64,000 bases of DNA from Charina bottae (GCA_023362775.1 JALMGJ010000005.1:89787421-89851420); one strand, 5' to 3'. Positions 9,647 through 20,754 are shown, numbered from the stretch's first letter. The notes: generated from the sequence alone by a model not told the origin. Translations and numbers: made by a program.

Positions 9647-11187
9647 TCAGTTTGATTCTGGTGCTGAAACAATATTATCAATACTACCCATATAAACACT
9701 ATTGTTATTAGATTCAACTTTCCTCACTGGATGTTGTAATTGTTGCTCTTCTTTTTCATAAGTACCAAAATTCCACAAGTTTTGATCTGATGCTGGCGTT
9801 TCAGCTGGTGGCAGTAAACTCAATCCGTCCCTCTCTTTCTCTAGTTGCTGGACTTGTATGTAGCTAGCATCAGATTGGGGGTTGGTAACAAAAGATTGCT
9901 TCCTTTCAGGGCTTCCCTTGGTGATGTTAGCTTGCAGTGGAGAAGAGTGACTAGATGTGAGTGAAGCAATCCCTTGCTGGATAAAATCAGGAGTAGAAGC
10001 TGCACTAAAATCCACTGCAGGAAACAGCTCTGAAGATTGTTCTATCTGATTATCCGGTGCCAATGATATTAAGTCACCCACTGCAGTTTTATCCTTTAAG
10101 TGCTCAGTTAAAGTTTGTGTTGTACTGTCCCATTGAGTGACCTTTTCTTTTGTAAGTTTTTGCTTTGGACTGGCACGCCTTCTCTTTTTTTTCCTTGGAG
10201 ACTTTGTACTCTCAGAGTCTGGGCTCAGCAACAGTTCCACTGAGGAGCAGCTAGCCGGGAGTAAAGTGTTAAGAGTCTCTGTTGTGTTCGTTACTGCTTT
10301 CAGCATTGATCTTACTATATCAATTTTATTTAAGATCAGTTGTTGTTCCCCTGGGGGGAGGGTGGCAAACTGATGGGCCAGCTCTTCCTCATTCTCCAGA
10401 AGATCCTCCAAGTCCTGTGTCTGGCCCTGGCCGCCCGTTCGTAAGCGATCACTTCTTGGGGGATGCCATCTCTGAGGACGCCAAAGAGGTATTCCATCTC
10501 GGTGGCCAGGATCTTCCAAAACCTCTTGTGGCCATATTTAGTCAGGTCGGGGACGGCCACGTCCGGGAGGTGGAGGTGCACCACCGCGAGTCCCCAGAAC
10601 CTCAGCAGGTGGACCCCCGCTCCGGACGTCGACGCCAGGTGCCGTTGCGGGACCGTCGTGCAGGCAGAGGCGTGAGCCCTGATCCACTCTTCCCGGATGC
10701 TGGCTTCTCGCGACGTGAGCTGTCCGCCTCTCTGCGGGTCAGCTCCAAAGCTCATGCTGAGGTGTGGTTGCGTCGGGGAGGTGATGCTGGCCGAACATGC
10801 CCGTTCGCGCAGCGGGGAGCGGTCTCTGGCCGAGCAGGCGGCCCGGCTCCCTGAGGTGGAGCACCACCTGCTGTAGCCTCTGGGGGGCATGGCGCGGCTG
10901 CGGTCCCGGCCAGTCCTCCCAGCCGTGGGCTCAATGAGGCACGCCATGGCCTCTTCGTGGAACGCGTCCTCCAGGGACTCTAGCGACGACGCTTCCGACC
11001 ACGCCGATCCCCGAACGGCGAACTCCGGGTCGTCGTCGTCCGTTGCGTCTAACCCTAACCCTTTCAGTAAGTTTGAGGCCTCTTTTCCGTTATCCTTATC
11101 TTCTTCTGACCTTGTTAGTGGAGGCGATCTCCTCCTTGCAGATAATGAGCAATTAGAATTTTCAAGGTTCGCTCTGTCCTCCCTCAC
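9647..11187 (-). pseudogene. LINE-X ORF1, one frameshift
   Basis: Two overlapping minus-strand frames (10336-11187 and 9647-10519) join near 10400-10500 by a frameshift into one protein of roughly 480 residues. The first half has a basic, serine-rich start and a segment HKRFWKILATEMEYLFGVL. The second half has an acidic LENEEELAHQFATLPPGEQQ helix and a basic patch KSPRKKKRRR. No CCHC knuckle or RRM is visible. It probably binds LINE RNA, but that is inferred from position upstream of ORF2. A related C-terminal half occurs at 45456-45842, which supports it being a real protein of this family. Confidence 0.75.
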
Positions 11188-11261
11188 TGACTTGGCTCTC
11201 TGCCCAGACCTTAATAAGGGCTGAGTTTGAGTGTTGTAAAAAACACGTATTGGCCGGATAT

Positions 11262-11395
11262 GATATTTCCTTAAATAATTTTCAAGCCTGCTGGGTTGAC
11301 AGGAGCTGGGGCAAGTGATGAGAGCTCACTTCGCCACGCGGGGATTTGAACTGCCAACCATCAGATCAGGCAGTCTTACAGCTCAGCGGCTTTAA
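11262..11395 (-). mobile_element. tRNA-derived SINE head, truncated
   Basis: Minus strand carries GCAGTTCAAATCCCCGCG, a B-box-like sequence, followed by GTGAGCTCTCATCACTTGCC. This matches the head of the complete SINE at 23906-24406. Only the tRNA-like head and a little of the body remain. Confidence 0.75.
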
Positions 11396-11918
11396 TATTG
11401 TCCATGTCCTCCCCTCTATCTCGTATTGATGCCTCATTTCCACATAATGACAATGTACAACCTTCCACAACCCAATCCAGTGTGGAATAAGAATTATATA
11501 CAGAGGTTGCGAGGGGTGAAAAAGGAGGGAGAGGAGACTTACTCGCATTGTCCGTTGGCTGTAGAAACTCCATTATCTTTGATTGCCTGGGAGTCATCGC
11601 AGCCTTGTCTAATTTATGTTTTCCTCACAGCTGAGTCTCCGATTTATGCCTCCTTTTGAACTTTCTTTTCAAGTTCTTTTTTGTTTTCGCTTTATGATTT
11701 TGCATCTTTGGCTGTTATTCCGAGTTGTGGAGCTGTTTTCTCCGTCAGACGTAAGTCCCGTGAATATTTTTTAAAAATAGTATAATGTAAAAAATCTAAT
11801 TTAAAAGCTTAAAAAAACTTAAAAAGCTTATTCTGACTAAAACTATCTAAAAGAAAAATAAAAAAGAAAAGCTAAGATGAACAATTTAAAATATTTTTAA
11901 AAATTTAAAAGGCAGGAG
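11396..11918 (-). other. Unassigned segment, possible LINE ORF1 start
   Basis: AT-rich on the right (11660-11918), then a minus-strand ATG at 11597 opening MTPRQSKIMEFLQPTDNAS, which resembles N-termini of some L1-like ORF1 proteins. The frame closes after 73 codons. It separates LINE-X copy 1 and the SINE head from Copia A. Classification is tentative. Confidence 0.3.
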
Positions 11919-11919
11919 C

Positions 11920-12506
11920 TTACAAAAACGTGTGTTGCTGGGTTACTCCTCCAGGGACGTCTCTCCCTCCAGTTTGATAAGGAACCACTAATGAATCTTT
12001 TTTATCCAATTGAGAAACACTAAGGATATTATATTCCAGGTCTGGTACACATAACATATCTAAATTAACATTTAAACAAGGTACAAATACAGACCCCTGC
12101 CCAGTTACAAATGCACAGTTACCATTAGCCAAGCTAACATGATCCCGTTCAGCTTGCTTGAAACCTGTAAACATCTTTTGGTCGTTGGCAACATGTTCGC
12201 TTGCTCCGCTGTCCAAAAGCCACATTTTCTTTAAATTCCTTCCAGCAGACTTTATAACAGACAGCTGGGCTCCACTCCGTTGCTTAGCAATCTTCGGCTT
12301 GCCCTTTGCCTTACATTTATTACAGTCTCTTTGAAGGTGCGACGTAGATCCACAGTGAAAACATTTCTTCACAGCCAACACTTTATCTGTACAGGAAAAA
12401 TACTCCCCCACAGAGTCTCTTTGCCGTGGCTTAACTACTTTGCTGTTATTCCTTCTCTGCTCTTCTTCCAGAAGCCGACCGGTTAGATAATTAACAGTCA
12501 AATCAC
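11920..12506 (-). pseudogene. Copia A gag C-terminus and protease
   Basis: The frame starts in gag (TVNYLTGRLLEEE), has the zinc knuckle CFHCGSTSHLQRDC (CX2CX4HX4C) for RNA binding, and then the aspartic protease active site LLDSGASEH. A long block that normally lies between protease and integrase follows (HVSLANGNCAFVTGQG..NILSVSQLDK). It stops where the element is truncated at about 11920. The N-terminal part of the same gag is at 14631-15142, beyond the L1 insertion. Confidence 0.9.
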
Positions 12507-12511
12507 TTTCA

Positions 12512-14625
12512 TTTTTTTTTATTTTATTTTTTTTATATTAATTTTTATTGCACATCAATAATATAAATATAAACCGACAATAATACAATACAATACAACA
12601 TACAACACATATTATATATTATACAATATATTGTATATTAGGTATTAAATACCTTTAGATAGATTACCGCTCTACCCTTTACCCTTTCTTATTATTTCTT
12701 CTTTACATCTTCTTCAAAATCTATATTTCTATTCTTTCTTCCATACCTCTGACCTTTTCAACCAAACCAACACATTCTAATTAACTTTCCAATTTCTGAG
12801 TGTTTTAACAGACACTCAGCCTTTAACCCTTTACCTCCTACTCCTCAACATACTTTTACCTTCTGAGATCTCGTCTTCCCCTTCTTACCCTTCTCTTCTT
12901 TCTGTAATCCCCTAATTCTCTATTCCTTACTTTCTTATAATTTCACTGTAAACAAACAACATAAAACAAAAACAACAAAACAACAAAGTAAAATAAAATG
13001 GACTTCCTACTTTCTCATCAAATTTCTACAATATATTCTACATTTCGTCTTTTGTATAATTAATATAGTTGACTACTTATACAATTTATACAATTCTATA
13101 TCTCATTTACATTGAATTCACTATTTGTATTTTTTGAGTTTTTTCTATATATCTGTAAAATGGGTCCCAACATAAGTTAAATTCTTCGTGATTCTTATCG
13201 TTCAATAAGTCTGTTAATTTTGCCATCTGAACTAGATCCATTGTTTTTAATAACCATTCCTCAATTGTAGGTATACAATCCTCTTTCCAGTGTCTAGCAA
13301 ATATAATTCTGGCCGCAGTTAATAAATAAAGTAGTAATTTCCCATATTTCTTGTGTATCTCAGATTTTAAAAATCCTAATAAATACATGTCTGGTTCAAA
13401 AATTAGATGATCTTCCAATATTTCACTTATTATTTGATGTATTTTTAGCCAATATTTTTTTGTTTCCTTGCAAGACCACCAAAAATGGAAAAAAGTGCCC
13501 ACTTCTTTTTTACATTTCCAACATCTGTTAGATAATCTATTATTCATTTTTGCTAGAGTGTTTGGCGTTAGATACCACCTATACATCATTTTATAAAAAA
13601 TTTCTTTCATATTATAATTCAATGTGAATTTTAGATCTTTTAACCATATATCTTCCCATGTTTCCAATTGAATCGTATGACCTAAATTTTTTTCCCAATT
13701 ACACATACATTTCTTTTTTTGTATATTTTTCGAATTATTTAATATTAATATCTTATACATTTTTGAAATTAAATGATTTTTGTCTTTCCATAGAACGATA
13801 TCCCAATTATTTGCAGTATCTTTAAATTTAAAATTTTTATTATCCACTCTGAATTGTTCTTTAATTTGAGCATATGAAAACCAATTACACTTTATTCCAT
13901 CTTTTAATAAGTTTTCTCTTGATTTTAAATTATAATTTGATCCCTCAAAAATTAGTAAGTCTTTGTATGTTATCCAATTACCTATGTTTAAATTTCCATA
14001 CCAAGTAAATGCTTCATGTGGTGAAATCCAGAGAGGTATATTTGGTAAAATTGTATATTTGTATTTATTCCAAATTCTTATAATTGATTTTCTAATGGGA
14101 TGGTGATTAAATGCTACATTTGCTTTGATTTTATTATACCATAGGTATCCATGCCAACCAAATTTTAAATCGTGACCTTCCAAATTAAGTAATTTTTTGT
14201 CGTCCAGTCTTATCCAATCTCGGAGCCACCATAGAATACATGCCTCATAATATAATTTTAAGTTAGGAAGATCAAAACCACCATTCTCTTTGGTATCTTG
14301 TAGGAATTTATATTTTATTCTTGGCTTTTTGCCTTGCCAAATAAATTTTGCCAAGTCTTTTTGCCAATTTTGAAAAGTTTTTTGAGTTATAACAATTGGA
14401 ATGGTTTGAAATAAGAAGATAATTTTTGGTAATATATTCATTTTTATTGTTGAAATTCTACCCAGGAATGATAGATGTAGATTTTTCCAGAGTTTTAAAT
14501 CATTTTTTATATTAGTCCATAATTTAGTATAGTTATTTTTGAATAAGTTTGAATTATTAGATGTTATATCCACTCCTAGATATCTTAGTTTTTTAACATT
14601 TACGAATCCCGTAATCTGTTCCATA
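12512..14625 (-). mobile_element. L1 A, 5'-truncated insertion in Copia A
   Basis: A T-rich end (the poly-A tail read in reverse) starts at 12512; the 3'UTR runs to about 13106 and ORF2 to 14625. TTTCA occurs at both borders (12507-12511 and 14626-14630), and joining the copia flanks there continues the gag frame. Length 2114 bp, so only the last third of an L1 was inserted. Confidence 0.88.
13107..14624 (-). pseudogene. L1 A ORF2 C-terminal domain
   Basis: A single 505-codon open frame covering the region after the reverse-transcriptase palm. It begins at KKLRYLGV, runs through the conserved KFIWQGKKPRIKY block and ends with the C-terminal cysteine domain RCWKCKKEVGTFFHFWWSC, typical of L1 ORF2. 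Endonuclease and RT palm are absent through 5' truncation, so it is inert. The frame has no stop over 1.5 kb, which argues for a fairly recent insertion. Confidence 0.92.
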
Positions 14626-14630
14626 TTTCA

Positions 14631-15142
14631 GATAATGACCCAAAACTGGTCGCTAGGTTATCCCACGTCTCATTAAGTGAACTAAGAATAACATAAACTT
14701 TGTGTGCTTCTGTATAATGCATCCCTCACTGTGCCAATTCTAGGAAGAGCTCTGTCATGTACTGTAAATGTGCTGAGACGCTGTCTCCTTCACTTAAATT
14801 TGCACGATACAGTTTTCTTGTTAACATGACTTTACATAGAGGTGTGCTTCTGAGATACACATCCTTTAAAGAATCCCAACACTCTTTAGCTAATTCCTTG
14901 CCACACAGATAATTTAATTGACTGTCCTCCACACATAAAACTATGTTGGACAATGCTCTCTCGTATTTCACTATATCTTCGTCCTTATCCAAATCAACTG
15001 GTGGATTACTCACGGCACTCCAAAGACCTTCACAACGAAAAAAGATTTCCATCTTATACGCCCACGAAAGATAATTGGATACATTCAGCCGTGTTAGAGG
15101 GAAACCTCCTCTGATAGTTGACGGCATCTTTGCTGTGCTCAT
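14631..15142 (-). pseudogene. Copia A gag N-terminal part
   Basis: Starts at ATG 15142 (MSTAKMPSTIRGG) and shows the copia gag pattern: LNVSNYLSWAYKMEIFFRCEGLW near residues 18-40, then KECWDSLKDVY and MLTRKLYRANLSEGDSVSAHL. One in-frame TGA (about 14726-14728) follows LELAQ; the same frame goes on as copia gag to the L1 A border. Copia B has the equivalent protein at 39866-40247. Confidence 0.88.
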
Positions 15143-15362
15143 AGCTCACGGCCCCTCCTGGGCAAGATAACGATGAATAAGTGGCACAGACTTCACAGAA
15201 CGTCCCACAGCTCCAAGTCCATCTTAGGAAACACACAGCCAGGCACGGAACTGGTAAAAGCTCCAAATCCGCCTCAGATAGCCACACGACTCCTGGATAG
15301 GCTTCAACGTCCACACAGCTGTGCCAGTGACCTGTTAGAGTCCCAACTGGACACGTTCCACT

Positions 15363-15377
15363 GCTGGGCCCATAACC
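15363..15377 (-). promoter_or_regulatory. Copia A primer-binding site (initiator tRNA-Met anticodon arm)
   Basis: Directly after the 5' LTR on the minus strand lies GGTTATGGGCCCAGC. Its complement GCTGGGCCCATAACC is the anticodon stem-loop of initiator tRNA-Met. Drosophila copia is known to prime from a tRNA-iMet fragment cut in the anticodon loop. The same site sits at 40314-40327 in Copia B. Confidence 0.85.
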
Positions 15378-15528
15378 TGTCAGAGTACACAACACTGGGG
15401 CTGCCAATTGAATGACTTGCAGAAAATATTACCTCTCACCTATTTACCTCTCCTGTCTAATTAATCTATTAATAAGATTTTATCTATCAATACCCAGTAA
15501 ATTCTGGGTATTTATTCAAACCCCAACA
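15378..15528 (-). mobile_element. Copia A 5' LTR (internally shortened)
   Basis: TGTCAGAG...CCCCAACA on the plus strand, matching both ends of the solo LTR at 49207-49657. About 300 bp present there are missing here. On the minus strand it begins TG and ends CA. Confidence 0.8.
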
Positions 15529-15925
15529 ATTTGTCCATCAAACTGAAAGTAGGTGGTGAGGCAGAGGTTGATGAGGTCCATGATTCTGGGTATTTTTATC
15601 TTGGTGTATCTAGTTAGGTCAGGTGTGTTATGAAGAACTGCTGCCATGGATTCAATCATTAGTGCTTGGTCTATGGATGTAAAGAGTGCAGGGACATCAA
15701 ATGACACCATAATTTCATCTTCATCTATTTTTAGGTCTTTGATATTCTGTAGGCACTGTAGTGGGAGTTGATAAGAGTATTTGCTCTCCTCTGAGATGCC
15801 CAAGTTTTCTTGTAAGTTCTTTAGCTATGTTGTATGTGGGGGTCCCTGGTAATAATACAATTGGAGTGGTATGTTGGGCTTGTGTATTTTGGGGCATCTG
15901 TAGAAGCGTGGGATGATGGGTCCAC

Positions 15926-16689
15926 TGTCACGGGCTACAGCCAGGGTATCGTATTTCACACAGGCAGAGATAAGCCGGCAGCCAGGAACACTTCCCCGGC
16001 TGAGGAATGCTGCCGGCAATAAATCAACAGTTGTAGGAGCAGGCAAGAGAGAGAGTCAGAAGTCCATACCAGAAGATTCAAACGCCAGAGAGAGTCCAGT
16101 CCAGAGCCAAGTTCAAGGGTACGCACAAGCAGGTCCACGATATATCCAAGCCGAGTCAGGAGTCCAGAGAGTAGAATGCCAATAGTCCAACCGGGGTTCA
16201 AGGAAACAGGTAACAAGGTCCAGCAGAGGTTTGCGTAGCCATAAACTATAGTAGTTTACTCCCTCAGAGGGTCCTGTGTGCCTGCTGCTTAATTTATGGT
16301 CAGCTCAAGAGCTGCCAGCCGAATCCTGCAAAGACTCCAGCTCTGCTCTCCGGAGGTCTCTGGCAGCTAATCTTGCACTCCGGCGTTTCTCCTTTAAGGC
16401 AAAGTGTGCACTCCTTCGGCGCTGCCTCTTTGGAGAGTCTGAAGAGCTGTCAGGTGTGTGGGTCACGGGTAGCTGCTGAGTGGAGGGTGGGGGCAAACCC
16501 TCATCCCTGGCTTGTTTTTCTGCTGACTCAGCTGCAGCTGCCTCCTGACCATCCTGCCTCCCTGTTTCGGGGGCCATGCCTGCCTCTGGGACTGCCTCTG
16601 GGCCAGTCCCCTGGAGGTCCCACAGGGGCAGCTCATCCTCTGACTCCTGGCTGAAGTCCTGGGGCAAGGGCTGAGGCTGAACCACGACA
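15926..16689 (-). mobile_element. Solo LTR, gypsy family 2
   Basis: 764 bp from TGTCACGGGCTACAG to AACCACGACA, flanked by the 5-bp duplication TCCAC (15921-15925 and 16690-16694). It matches the paired LTRs at 61827-62069 and 62587-63362. A solo LTR forms when the two LTRs of an element recombine. It sits inside the Penelope RT and carries the LTR open frame listed next. Confidence 0.92.
16305..16689 (-). CDS. Open frame inside gypsy-2 LTR (solo copy), function unknown
   Basis: An uninterrupted minus-strand frame starts with the second base of the LTR and runs about 128 codons. It is acidic at first (QPLPQDFSQESEDE), then Q/A/E-rich, and ends in a basic segment with RRRSAHFALKEKRRSARLAA. The same frame is open in the second family-2 copy (62966-63361) and, with in-frame indels, in both LTRs of the diverged gypsy element at 24616-30462. 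I recognise no domain; the basic tail could bind nucleic acid or act as a nuclear signal. No start codon is obvious at the LTR edge. Confidence 0.4.
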
Positions 16690-16967
16690 TCCACTGCTTT
16701 TCATCCACCTCTGTTCTTTTGTGATTTGACCTTTCTTGGTTAAGTCATTGAGGATTGTTTTGACCTGGTTGTCCAATTTCTGTATAGGATTGGTGTTTAC
16801 TGGGGTGTAAGTTTCTTTGTCCTCAAATAAATCTTTGGCTTTCTGTATATATTGTGATCTGTCCATAATGACAGTGGTGCGGCCTTTGTCTGCTAGGAGG
16901 ATGGTGATAGTTTGGTCCATCTTTAGGTTTTTGAGGGCTGCTCTGTCCTCTGCTTACAGTTGGTTCT

Positions 16968-17714
16968 TTTTTTTTTGAATTTCAAAGAATTTTATTTACA
17001 TTGAACATAAACAGTACACATATCAAATAACAACAATTACATTTGTATATACATATTTATATTTCATTACAATACTCATTACCTATTATACTTATTATTA
17101 CTCATCCTTAGTCCTGTTATTTTCCCTCTATTTCATCCTCTTTACATCTTTCTCTATCTCTTTCCCACTACCTTTCTTCTTTCTTTTCCCTCTCCCTCTT
17201 TTCTTCCTTTCTCCTCTCTAATCCTCCACTCCTCTTCCCTTCCTACCTCCCCCCTTCCCTTTTCCCCTTTACTGGGGTCCTCTTTCTTCCTGCTTTCCTC
17301 ATTTCCAGCTACATCTTCCCCTCTTTTCTTTCTTATTATATATCTCTATTTCGAATCCTTTCCCTATTTTCTTTTTCTTCACTTATATTACTTTTTTATT
17401 TACTATTTATTACAATTCAATTTTAAACTTATATATCTTTACCATACAGTATATACAATACATACATACATACAATTCATTAAAATACCTCCGGTTTTCT
17501 TAACAAAGAATATACGTGTAAATACCAGATTTACATTTTTTTCTTCTCTCTTCTTATATCTTTTTATTCTTTTCCCCCACCCCTTCTAGATTTATAATTT
17601 TATTTGTATAGTTTATTGGTCTCTACTGAATATCATATTCTTTTTGAAGATAGCTTATAAAGGGGTCCCATATTTCCTTATACTTCCCTATTTCTTTTCC
17701 TTTTATTAAATTTG
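16968..17714 (-). repeat. L1 B 3'UTR
   Basis: C/T-rich on the plus strand (17100-17300) and A/T-rich elsewhere, with no reading frame. The T-run at 16966-16976 is the poly-A tail in reverse. I see no other element in it. Confidence 0.8.
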
Positions 17715-20035
17715 TCAATTTGTCTGATTGCATTCCATTATTTTCATGATCCATTCTTCTTTTGTTGGTATATTTTCTTGTTTCCAATATTGAGCATATT
17801 TTATTCTCACTGCTGTGCTTAAGTATAAAAATAGGATCTTTTGATTTTTATTTATATTATCATCCAATTTTCCTAGTAAATATGATTCCGGTTTCATCCT
17901 TATATCTTTGTTTAATATTTTACATATATATTTGTGTATTTTACACCAATATTTTTTTGCTTTTGCACATGACCACCATACATGGTAAAAAGACCCACTT
18001 TTAATTTTGCATTTCCAGCATAAGTTTGTATTGCTAATTTTTGATTTAAATAATACCTCAGGGGACATGTACCATCTAAAAATAATTTTGTACCAATTTT
18101 CTCTTAAGTTGTTGCTTAAAGTGAATTTTATATTTTTTGTCCAAATTCTATGCCATTCATCATATGTAATTTCAACTCCTAAATTTTCTTCCCATTTTCT
18201 CAAATAATTCTTAATTTTTATGTCCTTGGTTTTTATTTCCAATAATATTTTGTATATTTTTGAAATTAAGTGGTCATCCTCTTTCTCTAATGTATTATCC
18301 GAATTATTTTCCAATTTTGTGAATTGATAATTTTTAAAATCTATTTTGTATTGCTCATTCAATTGGAAATATGTAAACCAGTGACATATTATGTTTTCAT
18401 TTTCTAATTCATCTCTTGTTTTAAATTTGTAATTGTTTCCATCAAATTTTAGTAAATTTTTGTATCTTATATATTCTTTTTTATTTTGATTACCTATTCT
18501 GGCACATGCCTCCTGAGTTGATACCCATAACGGAAGATTGGGTGGTAGTGTGTTTTTATATTTGTTCCAAATTTTCAACAATGATTTTCTTATTACGTGG
18601 TTATTAAATGCCCTGTTTACTTTACTTCTATTGTACCACATGTACCCATGCCATCCATATCTGTTATCATGCCCTTCCAAATTTAATATTTTCCCATTTT
18701 CTAATTTTATCCAATCTTTGATCCATATTGATCCACATGTTTCATAGTATAATTTTAAATCTGGCAATGCTAGTCCCCCTCTATCTTTTGTATCTTGTAA
18801 GTATTTTAGCTTAATTCTAGGTTTTTTCTTTTACCATATAAATTTTGATATTTCCTTTTGCCAATTCATGAAAGTTTGGTCTTTAATCATAATTGGGATA
18901 GTTTGAAACAAATACAAAAATCTTGGTAATACATTCATTTTTATTGTAGCTATCCTCCCCAATAACGATAATTGTAAGTTTACCCATTTCTTGGGGTCTT
19001 TTTTAATTTCTTTCCACAAATTATCATAATTATTCTTATATAAATCTAAATTATTAGCTCTTAATTGTACTCCTAAATATTTTAATTTTTTAACATTTTG
19101 GAATCCTGTTGTTTGTTCTAATTTATTTTTCTCTTCTTTTGTCATATTTAAATTAATCATTTTGGTTTTCTGTTTATTAATTTTAAATCCTGATAACTCA
19201 CCATATTCTTGTAATTTTAAAATTAATGTATCTATTGTACTCCTTGGATTTTGTATTGTTATTATCAGATCATTTGCAAAGGCCTTTAATTTGTAATTTT
19301 CCTGCTTTATCTTAATCCGTTCTAAATCTTGATCTTTTCTAATTTCTTCTAATAATACTTCTAACACCAAAATGAATAATAAAGGAGAAATAGGACAGCC
19401 TTGTCTAGTGCCTTTTGTTATTTTGCATTCCTGAGTTTCTTCGTCATTTACTATTATTCTTGCTTTTTGAATCTTATATATTGCTTTTATTGCATTTATA
19501 AATTTTTCACCAAAATTTCTATTTTCCAATATTTTAAACATGAAATCCCAATTAACATTATCAAAGGCTTTTTCTGCATCTAAAAATAAAAGCATTATTG
19601 GCTTTTCATTATGTACATTTGAGTATTCAATTAAATCAATCACATTCCTTATATTATCTTTTATTTGTCTATTTGGTAAAAAACCATTTTGGTCCTGATT
19701 GATTATTTTCTGTAATTTTTTTTAATCTTTCAGCAAGGATAATAGCAAATATTTTGTAATCATTATTTAGCAATGAAATTGGTCTGTAGTTCTTACATTT
19801 TGTTGGATCTTGATTTTCTTTTGGGATTAGTACGATATTAGCCTCTCTCCATGATTGTGGTATGTTTGAGCCATGTAATATTGAGTTAAACAGTGTTTTT
19901 AGTGGATTGATCAAGTGTTCCTGAATTTTTTTATAATATTCCACTGTGAAACCATCAGTTCCTGGTGTTTTCCCTATTTTCAATCTTTTTATTGCGTCTT
20001 TAATTTCTTGGGTTGTAATATTATTATTTGTAAAG
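17715..20035 (-). pseudogene. L1 B ORF2: RT and C-terminal domain, broken
   Basis: Three frames: RT fingers (19669-19983: GKTPGTDGFTVEYYK, NYRPISLLNNDYKIF), palm (18831-19643: MLLFLDAEKAFDNVNW, GTRQGCPISPLLFILVLE) and C-terminal domain (17715-18767, ending LCWKCKIKSGSFYHVWWSC). The catalytic FADD box reads FAND here, so a metal-binding aspartate is lost on top of the frameshifts. ORF2 normally nicks and copies L1 RNA at the target; this copy cannot. The stretch between endonuclease and RT is missing at the Penelope insertion. Confidence 0.92.
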
Positions 20036-20083
20036 TCTTTATCTTCTTTGTAGCTTGAATCATGTCAACTGGATTTCTATTTT

Positions 20084-20132
20084 CTCAGTAGAAACGTTTC
20101 GCTCCTTATCCAAGAAGCTTCTTCAGTCTGAG
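20084..20132 (-). ncRNA. Hammerhead-ribozyme-like motif, Penelope copy 1
   Basis: Minus strand reads CTCAG-A-CTGAAGA, then a 7-bp hairpin GCTTCTT/AAGGAGC with loop GGAT, then GAAAC-GTTTC, then CTGAG. CTGANGA and GAAA are the invariant hammerhead core. CTCAG/CTGAG can form helix I; helix III is very short. Penelope-like elements are known to carry minimal hammerheads in their terminal repeats. A second copy is at 21266-21314. Cleavage activity is not shown. Confidence 0.7.
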
Positions 20133-20226
20133 CAAAGTTAGTAAGGGAATCCTTAAATATATTTCTAGGGTGGCTGTGTGACCTTGCACCTGTGGCTAGC
20201 TCATGGTTAATTTGAGATGTTTATTT

Positions 20227-20754
20227 CTAAGTCCCTTTATCATCCAAAGGAGGATTGTTAAGATTACCTTGCTGTTGTTGAGATTGTGAAATGGTCTTAA
20301 TCTTCCTAGGCACAGAAGACAAAGCAGGGAGGAAAATAGGGGAAAGATTGTGCCTGAGGCCCCCACCTCTATTCAAAGAAGGATTTTCCAAGTTGGCATA
20401 AATGGATTCCTTGACCCCTCTTTCAAACCACTTATCTTCCCTGTCTAAAATATGAACATTAATATCCTCAAATGAGTGTCCTTTTTCCTTTAGATGAAGG
20501 TAAACTGCTGACTCTGGTCCTGTGGTGTTGCTCCTCCTGCGTTGGGCCATCCTCCTGTACAAAGGTGGTTTGGTTTCTCCAATGTAGAGCTCAGAGCACT
20601 CCTCACTGCACTGGATTGCATATACTACATTGCTTTTCTTGTGTTTTGGAGTTTGATCTTTGGGGTGTACAAGCCTCTGTCTCAGTGTGTTGGTGGGTTT
20701 GAAATATACAGGTATGTGGTGTTTGCCAAATATCCATTTTATCTTTCCAGACAC
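20227..20754 (-). pseudogene. Penelope GIY-YIG endonuclease domain
   Basis: A 175-codon open frame. VYAIQCSEECSELYIGET carries the two halves of the GIY-YIG motif, followed by PLYRRMAQRRR (conserved arginine), HLKEKGHSFEDINVHIL and the acidic KWFERGVKESIY helix. This domain nicks the target DNA for Penelope-type integration. The C-terminal tail runs to a stop at 20227. The RT part is absent, so the protein is incomplete, but the nuclease itself looks intact. An upstream start cannot be assigned because of 5' truncation. Confidence 0.88.

Larger units (their letters stand above)
5460..11230 (-). mobile_element. LINE-X copy 1 (non-LTR retrotransposon of uncertain clade)
   Basis: A two-ORF LINE on the minus strand: ORF1 (11187-9647), then ORF2 with an APE-type endonuclease and reverse transcriptase (9526-5460). 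It is interrupted by a hAT element (6008-7605) and its 3' end is lost at the Tc1 boundary (5457). It is neither L1, L2 nor RTE by its motifs. The RT block YKGVRQGCILAPLLFNLYIN and its YADD box suggest an I/Ingi-Vingi-like or R4-like lineage, which I cannot settle by eye. A second copy lies scattered through 22919-45842. Confidence 0.8.
11919..15528 (-). mobile_element. Ty1/copia element A, 3' half missing
   Basis: From right to left: 5' LTR (15378-15528, shortened), primer-binding site, gag and protease. Integrase, reverse transcriptase, RNase H and the 3' LTR are absent. L1 A (12512-14625) is inserted in gag. The right LTR abuts the Penelope element of 15529-16967. Its LTR ends match the 451-bp solo LTR at 49207-49657. 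Confidence 0.88.
15529..16967 (-). pseudogene. Penelope-like reverse transcriptase, split
   Basis: Minus strand. The N-terminal part (16633-16920) reads ILLADKGRTTVIMDRSQYI, the Penelope block before the palm. After the solo LTR come PRFYRCPKIHKPNIPL (15960-15830) and VSFDVPALFTSI (15516-15803), the motif-A region with its catalytic D. Frames shift several times. The remaining RT and the GIY-YIG nuclease are lost at the Copia A border (15528). The right side is split from 22868-22918 by L1 B. Penelope-like elements use an RT related to telomerase and a linked GIY-YIG nuclease. Confidence 0.88.
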
